Source: Oscillospiraceae bacterium (GTDB lineage Bacteria > Bacillota > Clostridia > Oscillospirales > Oscillospiraceae). Taken from it: DNA of 64,000 nucleotides. Positions 1 through 7,283 of this stretch are shown here, in pieces (within the stretch, counting starts at the first letter, position 1; each line of letters starts with the position of its first letter). The stretch spans positions 1 to 64,000 of the forward strand of contig JAFSCK010000146.1 of the NCBI GenBank assembly GCA_017436785.1. The letters are read 5' to 3'. The notes under the pieces are model-generated. The model worked only from the letters and a program-made list of their open reading frames with translations, searched no databases and had not been told where the DNA came from. Made by a program: the position numbers and the translations under genes.

Positions 1-1
1 G

Positions 2-139
2 GGCATCAAGCTCATGGTTCTGGGCTTCCCCCTGATCGCTGCTCTGGGCTCCTGGAGCTGCTTCACCTTCATCTGGAACATCAACAAGGATGTCCGCGCT
101 AAGATGGCTGAGTGGAAGGCTGCTAAGCTGGGCAAGTAA
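2..139 (+). CDS. C-terminal end of a membrane transporter (partial)
   Basis: The open frame enters from the left edge and ends with TAA at 137-139, giving 45 visible residues. A hydrophobic helix (about residues 4-27, ending near SCFTFIWNIN) is followed by a short charged cytoplasmic tail (KDVRAKMAEWKAAK). This looks like the last membrane segment and tail of a secondary transporter, perhaps of the glycoside-pentoside-hexuronide (MFS-related) type, but too little is visible to fix the family or substrate. A strong terminator follows directly, so this is the end of its transcription unit. Confidence 0.5.
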   Translation, partial: GIKLMVLGFPLIAALGSWSCFTFIWNINKDVRAKMAEWKAAKLGK

Positions 140-170
140 TTCATTACTTACAAGCGTACTTAACAGAATC

Positions 171-201
171 AGCGGCACAGCTTCGGCTGTGCCGCTTTTT
201 T
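171..201 (+). terminator. Intrinsic terminator after the transporter
   Basis: An 11-bp perfect stem (171-181 with 186-196) closes a TTCG tetraloop and runs into a T tract at 196-201. It ends transcription of the upstream partial gene. Confidence 0.9.
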
Positions 202-222
202 CGTAAAAAGCGGTTTGTATAC

Positions 223-251
223 TTGCTGTTACTGTATTCTGGTGGTATAAT
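223..251 (+). promoter_or_regulatory. Sigma-A type promoter for the creatininase/esterase pair
   Basis: TTGCTG at 223-228 and TATAAT at 246-251 are separated by 17 bases. The predicted start point lies near 258, about 45 bases before the ATG at 304. Confidence 0.75.
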
Positions 252-303
252 TATAAATAAGTGAGGGCCGATGGTTTGCCCGGAACAGAAAGGAGCCAAT
301 ACT

Positions 304-1137
304 ATGCGTACCCGTATTTTAGGAAAAATGCTGAACAGTGAAGTTCAGGAGTATTTGAAGCAAAATGACATTATCATTGTCCCGGTCGGTACAACAGAGA
401 TGCATGGCGGTCTGCCGTTGGATTGCGAAACCGTTTTGTCCGAAGCGCTGGCTCTGAAAATGGCGGAGACCTGCGACGGTCTGGTGCTCACAGGCCTGCC
501 TTATTTCTATTCCGGAGCAACAGCCTCCGGCCGGGGAACTGTGCAGGTCACGGTCCGTCAGGGCATTGATTATCTGGGTGCGATCGCCCGGAGCCTCTTG
601 CGGCTTGGCTTTAAGCGGCAGGTTTATGTTTCCTTCCACGGACCGGCTCATATGACCATTTGCCCCATGATCCGTGATTTTTACGATGAAACCGGTGTCC
701 CCATCTTGTATCTTGACAGTGTCATGAAGATCCTTGGCAATATCAACGCACTGGGTGGTATACAGGGGCTGAACGATATGTTTGTCGGTGCCTATAAAAT
801 TATGAACCGTTTGGAGGATGTTCCTCTGGTAACCGGCTTCTCTGATCCTGTGCCTCAGTCCTGTGCACCATTTAATGACCTGTTTGCATTGGGCTATCAA
901 TCTGCTGCCGTCGGCTATTGCTTCGGCGAGAATCAGGACCATGCGCCTACGCCCGATATTCCTGACCTTGAGACGCGGGACCGGATGGCAGAGAACGGTG
1001 AAAAGGTTATCTGCAAGCTTGTGGAGACCATGAACATGCCCCATGTTGTGGAGCAGCTGCGGAAGCTGGAGGAATATGGGCTGGAGAACGAGAAGAAGTA
1101 TCCTTGGATGCCCGCCGCTTGGAATCGAAACCATTAA
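304..1137 (+). CDS. Creatininase-family protein
   Basis: A 277-residue protein of the creatininase fold, a family of metal-dependent amidohydrolases that act on cyclic amides or formamides. The N-terminal PVGTTEMHGGLPLD matches the family metal-binding segment (P-x-G-S-x-E-Q-H-G-x-H-L-P), keeping Glu and His. The second family motif (GHGGN) appears as FHGPAH, and a one-residue deletion removes the usual His before LP, so metal binding may differ. An in-frame ATG at 271 also exists, but AAAGGAG at 289-295 is placed for the ATG at 304. The esterase gene starts 12 bases downstream, so the two are co-transcribed. The true substrate is not evident. Confidence 0.75.
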   Translation: MRTRILGKMLNSEVQEYLKQNDIIIVPVGTTEMHGGLPLDCETVLSEALALKMAETCDGLVLTGLPYFYSGATASGRGTVQVTVRQGIDYLGAIARSLLRLGFKRQVYVSFHGPAHMTICPMIRDFYDETGVPILYLDSVMKILGNINALGGIQGLNDMFVGAYKIMNRLEDVPLVTGFSDPVPQSCAPFNDLFALGYQSAAVGYCFGENQDHAPTPDIPDLETRDRMAENGEKVICKLVETMNMPHVVEQLRKLEEYGLENEKKYPWMPAAWNRNH

Positions 1138-1149
1138 GGAGCGTTTGCT

Positions 1150-2505
1150 ATGAATTATCTTGTCAAAACACCCTGCGGCACCCTTCAGGGCTGCGAGGGC
1201 CGGGTCCCCGGCACTGCTGCCTACAAGGGAATCCGCTATGCCACCGCAGGCCGCTGGGAGTATCCTACGCAGGTAACGGCGTGGGAGGGCATCTATGATG
1301 CCACCCACTATGGAAACTGCTCCTATCAGCCCCGTGCCTTCTATAATGAGGCTGAGTCTGCGGAAAAAGCCTTTTACTACAACGAGTTCCGCAAGGGCGA
1401 GACCTACACCTACAGTGAGGACTGCCTGTTTTTGAACATTTTTACGCCTGATACCGCTCAGGAAGGGGATGACCTGCCTGTTCTGATCTATATCCACGGC
1501 GGCGGCTTCACCGGCGGCTGCGGTCACGAAAAGCACTTCGACGGCCCTGTATGGCCGGACAAGGGCGTAATCGGTGTGACACTGAACTACCGTCTGGGGC
1601 CTCTGGGCTTTGCCTGCTTGCCGGAGCTGAAGCAGGAGGCAGGAATCACCGGCAATTACGGCCTATTTGACCAGTTGACGGCAATGCGCTGGGTGAAGGA
1701 CAATATCGCATCCTTCGGCGGAGATCCTGAGAATATCACCATTATGGGCCAGAGTGCCGGTGCCATGAGTGTTCAGCAGCACTGCCTCAGCCCCTTGTCT
1801 GAGGGCCTGTTCCAGAAGGCGGTTATGTCCAGCGGCGGCGGTGTCAGCAAGCTCATGAGTGCCCAGCTGCCGGAAAAGACTTATGATTTCTGGCATGCTG
1901 TCATGGAAGCCGCTGGCTGTCAGAATCTGGAAGCGTTCCGGGCGCTGCCTGTTCAAACACTCTTTGCCACTTGGCAGAATCTGAAAAAGTCCATGAAGGG
2001 AGGACAGCCTTCTCCCTGTCTGGATGGCAGGCTGGTGGTTGGCACCGGTGCAGAGCTGCTGAAGGCGGGAAAACAGCATCCCATCTCCTACATGGCAGGC
2101 TCCACCAGTGAGGATGTGATGCCTCCTGTGATCTATCAAATGGGTAAGAACTGGTGTGCTGCACAGGAAAAGCCCAGCTACGCTTGGTTTTTTGACCGCC
2201 GTCTTCCCGGCGATGATAACGGCGCATGGCACAGCAGTGACCTGTGGTACTGGTTTGGGACGCTGGAAAATTGCTGGCGACCCATGACCCGGAAGGACCA
2301 TGTGCTCAGCAATCAGATGACCTCTTATCTGACCAATTTCTGCAAATACGGCGATCCTAACGGCGCAGGCCTCACCGCGTGGCTGCCCATGGGCAAGAGC
2401 CAGAGCAAGGTTCTGTGCCTCGGTGAAGCTGATACCCACATGGGAAAAGCAGACATGCTGAAGCTGACCAAAACCATGCTGACCAATAAGGCAGTGGGAG
2501 AATAA
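1150..2505 (+). CDS. Type B carboxylesterase (alpha/beta hydrolase)
   Basis: A 451-residue carboxylesterase of the cholinesterase/para-nitrobenzyl esterase family. It has the oxyanion-hole motif IYIHGGGFTGG, the nucleophile elbow GQSAGAMS with Ser202, and a late His in a WHSSDLWYWFG context that fits the catalytic His. No signal peptide is seen, so it is probably cytoplasmic. TAAGGAG at the end of the upstream gene serves as its ribosome site, and the 12-base gap indicates an operon with the creatininase-like gene. Substrate unknown; the pairing suggests hydrolysis of an ester- and amide-containing small molecule (inference). Confidence 0.88.
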   Translation: MNYLVKTPCGTLQGCEGRVPGTAAYKGIRYATAGRWEYPTQVTAWEGIYDATHYGNCSYQPRAFYNEAESAEKAFYYNEFRKGETYTYSEDCLFLNIFTPDTAQEGDDLPVLIYIHGGGFTGGCGHEKHFDGPVWPDKGVIGVTLNYRLGPLGFACLPELKQEAGITGNYGLFDQLTAMRWVKDNIASFGGDPENITIMGQSAGAMSVQQHCLSPLSEGLFQKAVMSSGGGVSKLMSAQLPEKTYDFWHAVMEAAGCQNLEAFRALPVQTLFATWQNLKKSMKGGQPSPCLDGRLVVGTGAELLKAGKQHPISYMAGSTSEDVMPPVIYQMGKNWCAAQEKPSYAWFFDRRLPGDDNGAWHSSDLWYWFGTLENCWRPMTRKDHVLSNQMTSYLTNFCKYGDPNGAGLTAWLPMGKSQSKVLCLGEADTHMGKADMLKLTKTMLTNKAVGE

Positions 2506-2532
2506 AGTCCTCATTTTCATTAAACAAAAACG

Positions 2533-2567
2533 CGCAGGTCGGATGCATCCATCCGACCTGCGTTTTT
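2533..2567 (+). terminator. Intrinsic terminator after the esterase
   Basis: A 13-bp perfect stem (2533-2545 with 2550-2562) has a 4-base loop and T5 at 2563-2567. An A-rich stretch precedes it. Confidence 0.92.
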
Positions 2568-2627
2568 CTGGAATGCAGGTGTAGTATTCCAGCAGACGGA
2601 TACATAGACTTTCCCTGAGGTGATTTT

Positions 2628-3062
2628 GTGGTAGTACCAAGCGGCCCATTGGCAGCCATTGCCTGCATCAAAGGGGTGGGGAGTCTTCGGGGAACGGTGA
2701 AATTTTATCCCGTGGACTGTGGAACGCTGATCGCAGCGGATGTGACCGGCCTTCCGGAAAATGGAAGCGGCTTTTTTGCCCTGCACATCCATTCAGGAGA
2801 GAATTGCGAAGGAAAAGCGTTTCCAAACACCGGGGGACACTATGATTTAGAGGGAAACACCCACCCCGCCCATGCGGGGGATCTGCCGCCGCTGCTCAGT
2901 GAGAAGGGCCGCGCCTTTCTGGCGGCCCGCACCGGACGTTTTGAGGTGTGGGATATCATTGGCAAAACCGTGGTGATCCACAGTGGACCGGATGACTTCC
3001 GCTCACAGCCCGGAGGAAATGCGGGACAGAAGCTCGGCTGCGGCGAGATCAAGGCCTATTGA
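2628..3062 (+). CDS. sodC: Cu/Zn superoxide dismutase family protein
   Basis: A 144-residue protein with the complete Cu/Zn superoxide dismutase ligand set: His53 and His55 (LHIHSGENC), bridging His71 (GGHY), zinc ligands His79, His82 and Asp85 (HPAHAGD), and His118 (VIHSG). Cys60 and a late Cys (LGCGEI) are placed for the conserved disulfide. The family converts superoxide to oxygen and peroxide. Translation starts at GTG 2628, after GAGGTGA at about 2616-2622. Unlike most bacterial SodC proteins it has no signal peptide, so it is predicted to be cytoplasmic. It appears monocistronic, with a terminator upstream and a new promoter downstream. Confidence 0.85.
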   Translation: MVVPSGPLAAIACIKGVGSLRGTVKFYPVDCGTLIAADVTGLPENGSGFFALHIHSGENCEGKAFPNTGGHYDLEGNTHPAHAGDLPPLLSEKGRAFLAARTGRFEVWDIIGKTVVIHSGPDDFRSQPGGNAGQKLGCGEIKAY

Positions 3063-3118
3063 GTGGTTTGAGTGTACAAAAAATGATAAAAATTTTAGTG
3101 GATTCTGACAAAAAAGTA

Positions 3119-3147
3119 TTGACAGGGAAATATACTGGTGCTATACT
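3119..3147 (+). promoter_or_regulatory. Promoter of the lysine riboswitch/nhaC unit
   Basis: A consensus TTGACA at 3119-3124 and TATACT at 3142-3147 have a 17-base spacer. Transcription would start near 3154, just before the riboswitch. The rest of the 373-base gap between sodC and nhaC (3063-3435) is filled by this promoter, the aptamer and its terminator. Confidence 0.85.
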
Positions 3148-3169
3148 TTGTTCATAATTGAAAACAGTG

Positions 3170-3336
3170 GATCGATAGAGGTGCGGTGCGCATCAGTATC
3201 CTTTGCCATTGCGGGACGGGCTCCCGGCAAAGGGGAAAGGGCGCTCTGCCGAAGAATTTCAAACGCCCGGGTTTGGGGTTCTGGGACGACGGGAGAAGAT
3301 CCCTCGGACTGTCACAATATGTGGAGCGCTATCATT
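3170..3336 (+). promoter_or_regulatory. Lysine riboswitch (L-box) aptamer
   Basis: The conserved L-box core blocks occur in order with family spacing: GATAGAGGTGCG at 3174-3185, AGTA at 3195-3198, GCCGAAG at 3248-3254, TGTCAC at 3310-3315 and GGAGCGCTATC at 3323-3333. GATAG and CTATC close helix P1. In this class lysine binding normally turns off the downstream gene. A terminator hairpin follows at 3365-3403, so control is expected at transcription termination. CCTTTGCC at 3200-3207 pairs with GGCAAAGG at 3226-3233, and a copy of that 5' arm recurs at 3358-3366 beside the terminator, which offers a switching partner (inference). Confidence 0.93.
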
Positions 3337-3364
3337 CTTGCGTAACGTGGTCTTGCGCCCTTTG

Positions 3365-3403
3365 CCGTGAATGTTGGAGTTTCTCCGGGATTCGCGGTTT
3401 TTT
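3365..3403 (+). terminator. Riboswitch-controlled terminator (expression platform)
   Basis: The 3365-3372 arm (CCGTGAAT) pairs with 3390-3397 (ATTCGCGG), an inner GGAG/CTCC helix extends it, and T6 follows at 3398-3403. It lies between the L-box aptamer and the nhaC start, so it is the likely lysine-responsive off switch. Confidence 0.85.
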
Positions 3404-3435
3404 ATTTGCAGTAAACGTTGAAAGGAAAGAGAAAA

Positions 3436-5133
3436 ATGAGAAACCTGACCAAGCTGATGAGCATGCTGCTTTTGATCGCAGTGCTCTTCGGCACCATGAC
3501 CCTCACTGTCGGCGCTGCGGAGCTGACAGAAGAGGATGCCTTCGCTTATCTGGACAGCTATGCCGATAACGTGGGCGTTGACGAAAACTTTGACGAAAAC
3601 ATTGATGCTGCCTTGACGGTAGCCCGGGGCTCGGTAAGCAGCTATGCTACCTTCTGGGCTCTGATCCCGCCCATCATCGCCATCGCACTGGCTCTGCTGA
3701 CCAAGGAGGTCTATTCCTCTCTGTTTGTTGGTATCCTGTCCGGTGCACTGATCTATGCCAATTGGAATCCTTGGAACATGGTCCTTGGTACCTTCGATAC
3801 CATGATTGGTAAGATCTGTGACAGCTGGAATGTGGGCATTCTGATCTTCCTGGTATTGCTGGGCATGATGGTCTCCATGATCAACAAGGCCGGTGGCTCC
3901 GCTGCCTATGGCCGCTGGGCTGCCAAGCACATCAAGTCCAAGGCCGGTGCCATGATCTCCACCTGCGTGCTGGGTATGCTGATCTTCATCGATGACTACT
4001 TCAACTGCCTGACCGTCGGTTCTGTTATGCGTCCCGTTACCGACAAGTTCAAGGTGTCCCGGGAAAAGCTGGCTTATATCATCGATGCCACTGCAGCTCC
4101 TGTCTGCATCATCGCGCCCATTTCCTCTTGGGCTGCCGCAGTTTCCTCTGTTGCTCCCGAGGGTGAGGGTCTGAGCCTGTTCATCAGCTCCATCCCTTAT
4201 AACCTGTATGCCCTGCTGACCCTGTTTACCGTTATTTTTATGGCGCTGATCGGTCTGGATTACAGCAAGATGCGCAATGCCGAGGAAAATGCCGCCAAGG
4301 GTCTGGGCTATCCTGTTAATGAGAATATGGAAGCTTCCGGCAACCCCAGAGGCACCGTTCTGGATCTGATCCTGCCCATTGGTGTGCTGATCGTGTCCTG
4401 TGTCACCACCATGATCTACACCGGCGGCTTCTTTGATCCCGAAAGCGGCGTTTACATGAACTTTGTGGATGCCTTTGCAGGCTGCGATGCTTCCATGGGT
4501 CTGGTGCTGGGCTCTTTCCTTGCGCTGGCCGTTACCATGATCCTGTATCTGCCCCGGAAGGTCATCACCTTCAAGCAGTTTGCAGATTCCTTCGTGGACG
4601 GCTTCAAGGCCATGGTTCCTGCCATCCTGATCCTGATCTTTGCATGGACTCTGTCCGGTGTCACCAACCAGCTGGGCGCCAAGGTCTTTGTGGCAGAGCT
4701 GGTCCGCAGCGCTGCCGGCGGTCTGGCAAACTTCCTGCCTGCTATCATCTTCGTCATTGGCGTGGGTCTGGCGTTCTCCACCGGCACCTCTTGGGGTACC
4801 TTCGGTGTGCTGCTGCCCATCGTCTGTGCCGTTTTCCCCAGCGGAGAACTGATGGTTATCTCCGTGTCTGCATGCTTGGCCGGTGCTGTCTGCGGCGACC
4901 ACTGCTCTCCCATTTCCGACACCACCATCATGGCGTCTGCCGGTGCTGACTGCAACCACATTGCACACGTCAATACCCAGCTGCCCTATGCTCTGACTGT
5001 GGCGGGTGTGACCTTTGTTGGCTATATTCTGGCTGGTTTCATCCAGAATGCTTGGATCGTACTGCCTATTTCTCTTGCCATGATGGCCGCAGTTCTGCTG
5101 GTGATCAACAGCAAGCAGAAGAAGGCTGCATAA
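3436..5133 (+). CDS. nhaC: NhaC-family transporter under lysine control, probable lysine carrier
   Basis: A 565-residue polytopic membrane protein of the NhaC Na+/H+ antiporter family. A first hydrophobic segment (about residues 8-27, ending VGAAE) looks like a signal peptide or first helix. About 12 more membrane segments follow from TFWALIPPIIAIALALLTK onward. Family-typical stretches include FIDDYFNCLTVGSVMRP, STGTSWGTFGVLLPI and CGDHCSPISDTT. The start at ATG 3436 follows AAAGGAAAG; a TTG at 3418 is less likely. The lysine riboswitch upstream argues that the substrate is lysine or that the protein serves lysine homeostasis, as predicted for other L-box-linked NhaC proteins. Direction of transport cannot be read from sequence. 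Confidence 0.88.
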   Translation: MRNLTKLMSMLLLIAVLFGTMTLTVGAAELTEEDAFAYLDSYADNVGVDENFDENIDAALTVARGSVSSYATFWALIPPIIAIALALLTKEVYSSLFVGILSGALIYANWNPWNMVLGTFDTMIGKICDSWNVGILIFLVLLGMMVSMINKAGGSAAYGRWAAKHIKSKAGAMISTCVLGMLIFIDDYFNCLTVGSVMRPVTDKFKVSREKLAYIIDATAAPVCIIAPISSWAAAVSSVAPEGEGLSLFISSIPYNLYALLTLFTVIFMALIGLDYSKMRNAEENAAKGLGYPVNENMEASGNPRGTVLDLILPIGVLIVSCVTTMIYTGGFFDPESGVYMNFVDAFAGCDASMGLVLGSFLALAVTMILYLPRKVITFKQFADSFVDGFKAMVPAILILIFAWTLSGVTNQLGAKVFVAELVRSAAGGLANFLPAIIFVIGVGLAFSTGTSWGTFGVLLPIVCAVFPSGELMVISVSACLAGAVCGDHCSPISDTTIMASAGADCNHIAHVNTQLPYALTVAGVTFVGYILAGFIQNAWIVLPISLAMMAAVLLVINSKQKKAA

Positions 5134-5145
5134 TTCTTATTTTCC

Positions 5146-5180
5146 AAAGAGGACTTCCGAAAATTCGGGAGTCCTCTTTT
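5146..5180 (+). terminator. Terminator after nhaC
   Basis: AAGAGGACT pairs with AGTCCTCTT, with an inner CCGA/TCGG helix, and TTTTCTT follows. It ends the riboswitch-nhaC unit. Confidence 0.88.
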
Positions 5181-5288
5181 CTTGTTATGCATAGAATACT
5201 GCAGCAGTTTGCGAAAACGGTTTCGTGGTTTTTTCTGTTGAAAAAGCGAAAAAGTGGCGAAATGGTAACAAATTGCTAATTTTTGTAG

Positions 5289-5317
5289 TTGTAAAATCAA
5301 GGCAGGTGTTGTATAAT
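5289..5317 (+). promoter_or_regulatory. Promoter of murC
   Basis: TTGTAA at 5289-5294 and TATAAT at 5312-5317 have a 17-base spacer. The -10 overlaps an in-frame ATG at 5316, which therefore cannot be the translation start. Confidence 0.78.
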
Positions 5318-5363
5318 GCGAAAGGCTATGCAACAATTTTCCTTTACGGAGGATCCCATATTT

Positions 5364-6725
5364 ATGTTTAAAAATAAAAAGATCGCAAAATATCTGGTTC
5401 CCGGCAGGCATGTACATCTGGTGGGTATCGGCGGAGTTTCCATGCGTCCTCTTGGCCTTGTGCTGAAGGGTATGGGCATGGAGGTCACCGGCTCTGACAT
5501 GAGCGCCTCTGCCGGTACGGAGGAACTGGAGCGGCAGGGCATTCCCGTGGCCATCGGCCATCACGCGGAGAACATTGAAGGCGCTGCATGCATCATTCGT
5601 ACCGCAGCTGCACACAATGATAACCCAGAGATTGCCGCAGCACGGGCAGCAGGCATCCCCGTTTTTGAGCGGGCGCAGGCTTGGGGCGAGATCATGAAGT
5701 CCTATAAGAATGCTGTCTGCATTTCCGGAACCCATGGCAAGACCACGACCACCTCCATGATGACCCACATCCTGATGGAGGCCAATCTGGACCCCACCGT
5801 CATGATCGGCGGATACTTGCCTCTGCTGCATGCCAGCCACCGGGTAGGCCATGGCGACACCATCCTGCTGGAAAGCTGCGAGTACTGCGACTCTTTCCTG
5901 AATTTCTTCCCCACGCTGGCAGTGGTGCTGAACGTGGAGGCCGATCATCTGGACTACTTCAAGGATCTGGCAGACATTCAGAAATCCTTCCACAAGTTTG
6001 CAGAGCTTGCCACCTTTGGTGTCATCGCCAACGGTGACGATGCGCATACCGTGCAGGCCATGGAAGGCATCGACTATGTTTCCTTTGGTCTGGGCAATCA
6101 CAACCGGATCCATGCTGCCAATATGTGCCCCGACTGGCGGCATTTCGATGTCATCTGCGACGGTGAGTTCTACTGCCATCTGGATATGGGCGTTCTGGGC
6201 AGGCACAATGCCCTCAACGGTCTTGCTGCCGCCGCCGCTGCATGGATGATGGGCATTCCCGGAGAAGCCGTATCCCATGGTCTGGAGTCCTTCCACGGTG
6301 CAGGACGCCGCATGGAGTTTAAGGGCGTATTTAACGGCGCAGATGTTTATGACGATTACGCCCATCATCCCGATGAGCTGGCAGCTACCATTGATGCCGT
6401 CCGTGCGTCTATGCCCGGCCGCCGTCTGGTGCTGGCCTTCCAGCCCCATACCTACAGCCGCACTAACGCCCTGTTTGATGATTTTGTCAAGCAGTTGAAG
6501 AAGACGGATGTCTGTGTTCTGGCAGAAATCTATGCCGCACGAGAGCGGAATACCATCGGTATCTCTTCTGCCCATCTGGCGGAGCAGATCCCCGGTTCTG
6601 TTTTCTGCGAGACCCTGCCGGAGGTCACGGATTACCTGCGGGAAAATGTCCGGGAGGGCGACGTGGTCATCACCATGGGTGCCGGTGATATTTTCCGGGC
6701 AGGCGAGGCACTGCTCAGCGAATAA
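5364..6725 (+). CDS. murC: UDP-N-acetylmuramate--L-alanine ligase
   Basis: A 453-residue cytoplasmic Mur ligase that adds L-Ala to UDP-MurNAc, the first step of the peptidoglycan stem peptide. The N-terminal Rossmann-like UDP-binding domain shows HLVGIGGVSM. The central ATPase has the P-loop SGTHGKTTTT with Lys126. The C-terminal domain carries YDDYAHHPDE and FQPHTYSRT, typical of MurC rather than MurD, E or F. The start is ATG 5364 after GGAGG at 5348-5352, because the earlier ATG 5316 sits inside the -10 box. The ddl gene for D-Ala-D-Ala lies 560 bases downstream on the same strand, so precursor synthesis genes cluster here. Confidence 0.93.
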   Translation: MFKNKKIAKYLVPGRHVHLVGIGGVSMRPLGLVLKGMGMEVTGSDMSASAGTEELERQGIPVAIGHHAENIEGAACIIRTAAAHNDNPEIAAARAAGIPVFERAQAWGEIMKSYKNAVCISGTHGKTTTTSMMTHILMEANLDPTVMIGGYLPLLHASHRVGHGDTILLESCEYCDSFLNFFPTLAVVLNVEADHLDYFKDLADIQKSFHKFAELATFGVIANGDDAHTVQAMEGIDYVSFGLGNHNRIHAANMCPDWRHFDVICDGEFYCHLDMGVLGRHNALNGLAAAAAAWMMGIPGEAVSHGLESFHGAGRRMEFKGVFNGADVYDDYAHHPDELAATIDAVRASMPGRRLVLAFQPHTYSRTNALFDDFVKQLKKTDVCVLAEIYAARERNTIGISSAHLAEQIPGSVFCETLPEVTDYLRENVREGDVVITMGAGDIFRAGEALLSE

Positions 6726-6733
6726 AAAGAAAA

Positions 6734-6786
6734 AGCTCCCCGTTGCGGGAAGCAAAAAATGCAAGGGCGTGCATTGCACGCCCTGC
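6734..6786 (-). terminator. Terminator pair between convergent genes
   Basis: Two hairpins lie between murC and the minus-strand gene. One (6761-6785) has an 11-bp stem around AGGGCGTGC and an adjacent A6 tract. The other (about 6735-6753) is GCTCCCCG/CGGGAAGC flanked by A tracts. Both give U runs on the minus transcript, so they most likely end the 6791-7186 gene; they may also stop murC. Confidence 0.75.
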
Positions 6787-6790
6787 GGTC

Positions 6791-7186
6791 TTATTCATTT
6801 TCCAATACCAGCCGGTCTACGCCGGAAATTTGAAATTCTTCCATATACTGCTGCATTCTGCCCATGATCTCGTCGTAGTTTTCCTCGCTGATCTCGGGAT
6901 AATTCATATCCCGGCGGGAGAGCTCCTCGGCGAGGATCTCATAAAATACATTGTCCTCATAATAGGCAATGGCTTCATGGATACCGCCCTCGGCATAGGC
7001 CCGAGAGGGAACGATGGTTCCATTCCACGGCTCCGAAAGGGCAGGGGACAGGGCAAAGATCTTGCTTTCCAGATCGTCATAATCCTGAAAGCGGTCATTG
7101 CCCCGGGTAGAGTTCAGCACCCAATTTCCGATATAAACAAGATCCAGCAGACGGCGGAATTCCTTGTTGGTCAGATTGATCTGCAT
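6791..7186 (-). CDS. Conserved-looking hypothetical protein, 131 aa
   Basis: I do not recognise this protein. The 131-residue product is acidic and apparently soluble, with no membrane segment or signal peptide. It opens with MQINLTNKEFRRLLDLVY and has a helical, Glu-rich C-terminal half (EELSRRDMNYPEISEENYDEIM). The start at 7186 follows GGAGGAT on the minus strand at the usual spacing. A TATAAT on the minus strand at 7217-7222 could be its -10 box. It sits alone, convergent to murC and divergent from ddl. A role near cell-wall synthesis would be only guilt by association. Confidence 0.7.
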   Translation of the reverse strand: MQINLTNKEFRRLLDLVYIGNWVLNSTRGNDRFQDYDDLESKIFALSPALSEPWNGTIVPSRAYAEGGIHEAIAYYEDNVFYEILAEELSRRDMNYPEISEENYDEIMGRMQQYMEEFQISGVDRLVLENE

Positions 7187-7283
7187 GATGATCCTCCTAA
7201 CAGCTTGATGTTGATTATTATAGCATTGATTTTTTAGATTTCCAGATGGAAAAGCAAATATATTTAAAAAATGAGGCGATCTC

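Noticed and set aside
3259..4968. Long minus-strand open frame opposite nhaC
   Set aside because: It is the antisense shadow of a clear NhaC gene, is rich in His/Gln/Gly with no domain, and has no ribosome site.
5316..5363. N-terminal extension of murC from ATG 5316
   Set aside because: This ATG overlaps the -10 box of the promoter and has no ribosome site; ATG 5364 fits family length.
5022..6779. Long minus-strand open frame opposite murC
   Set aside because: murC on the plus strand has complete family motifs; the antisense text is low-complexity and unsupported.
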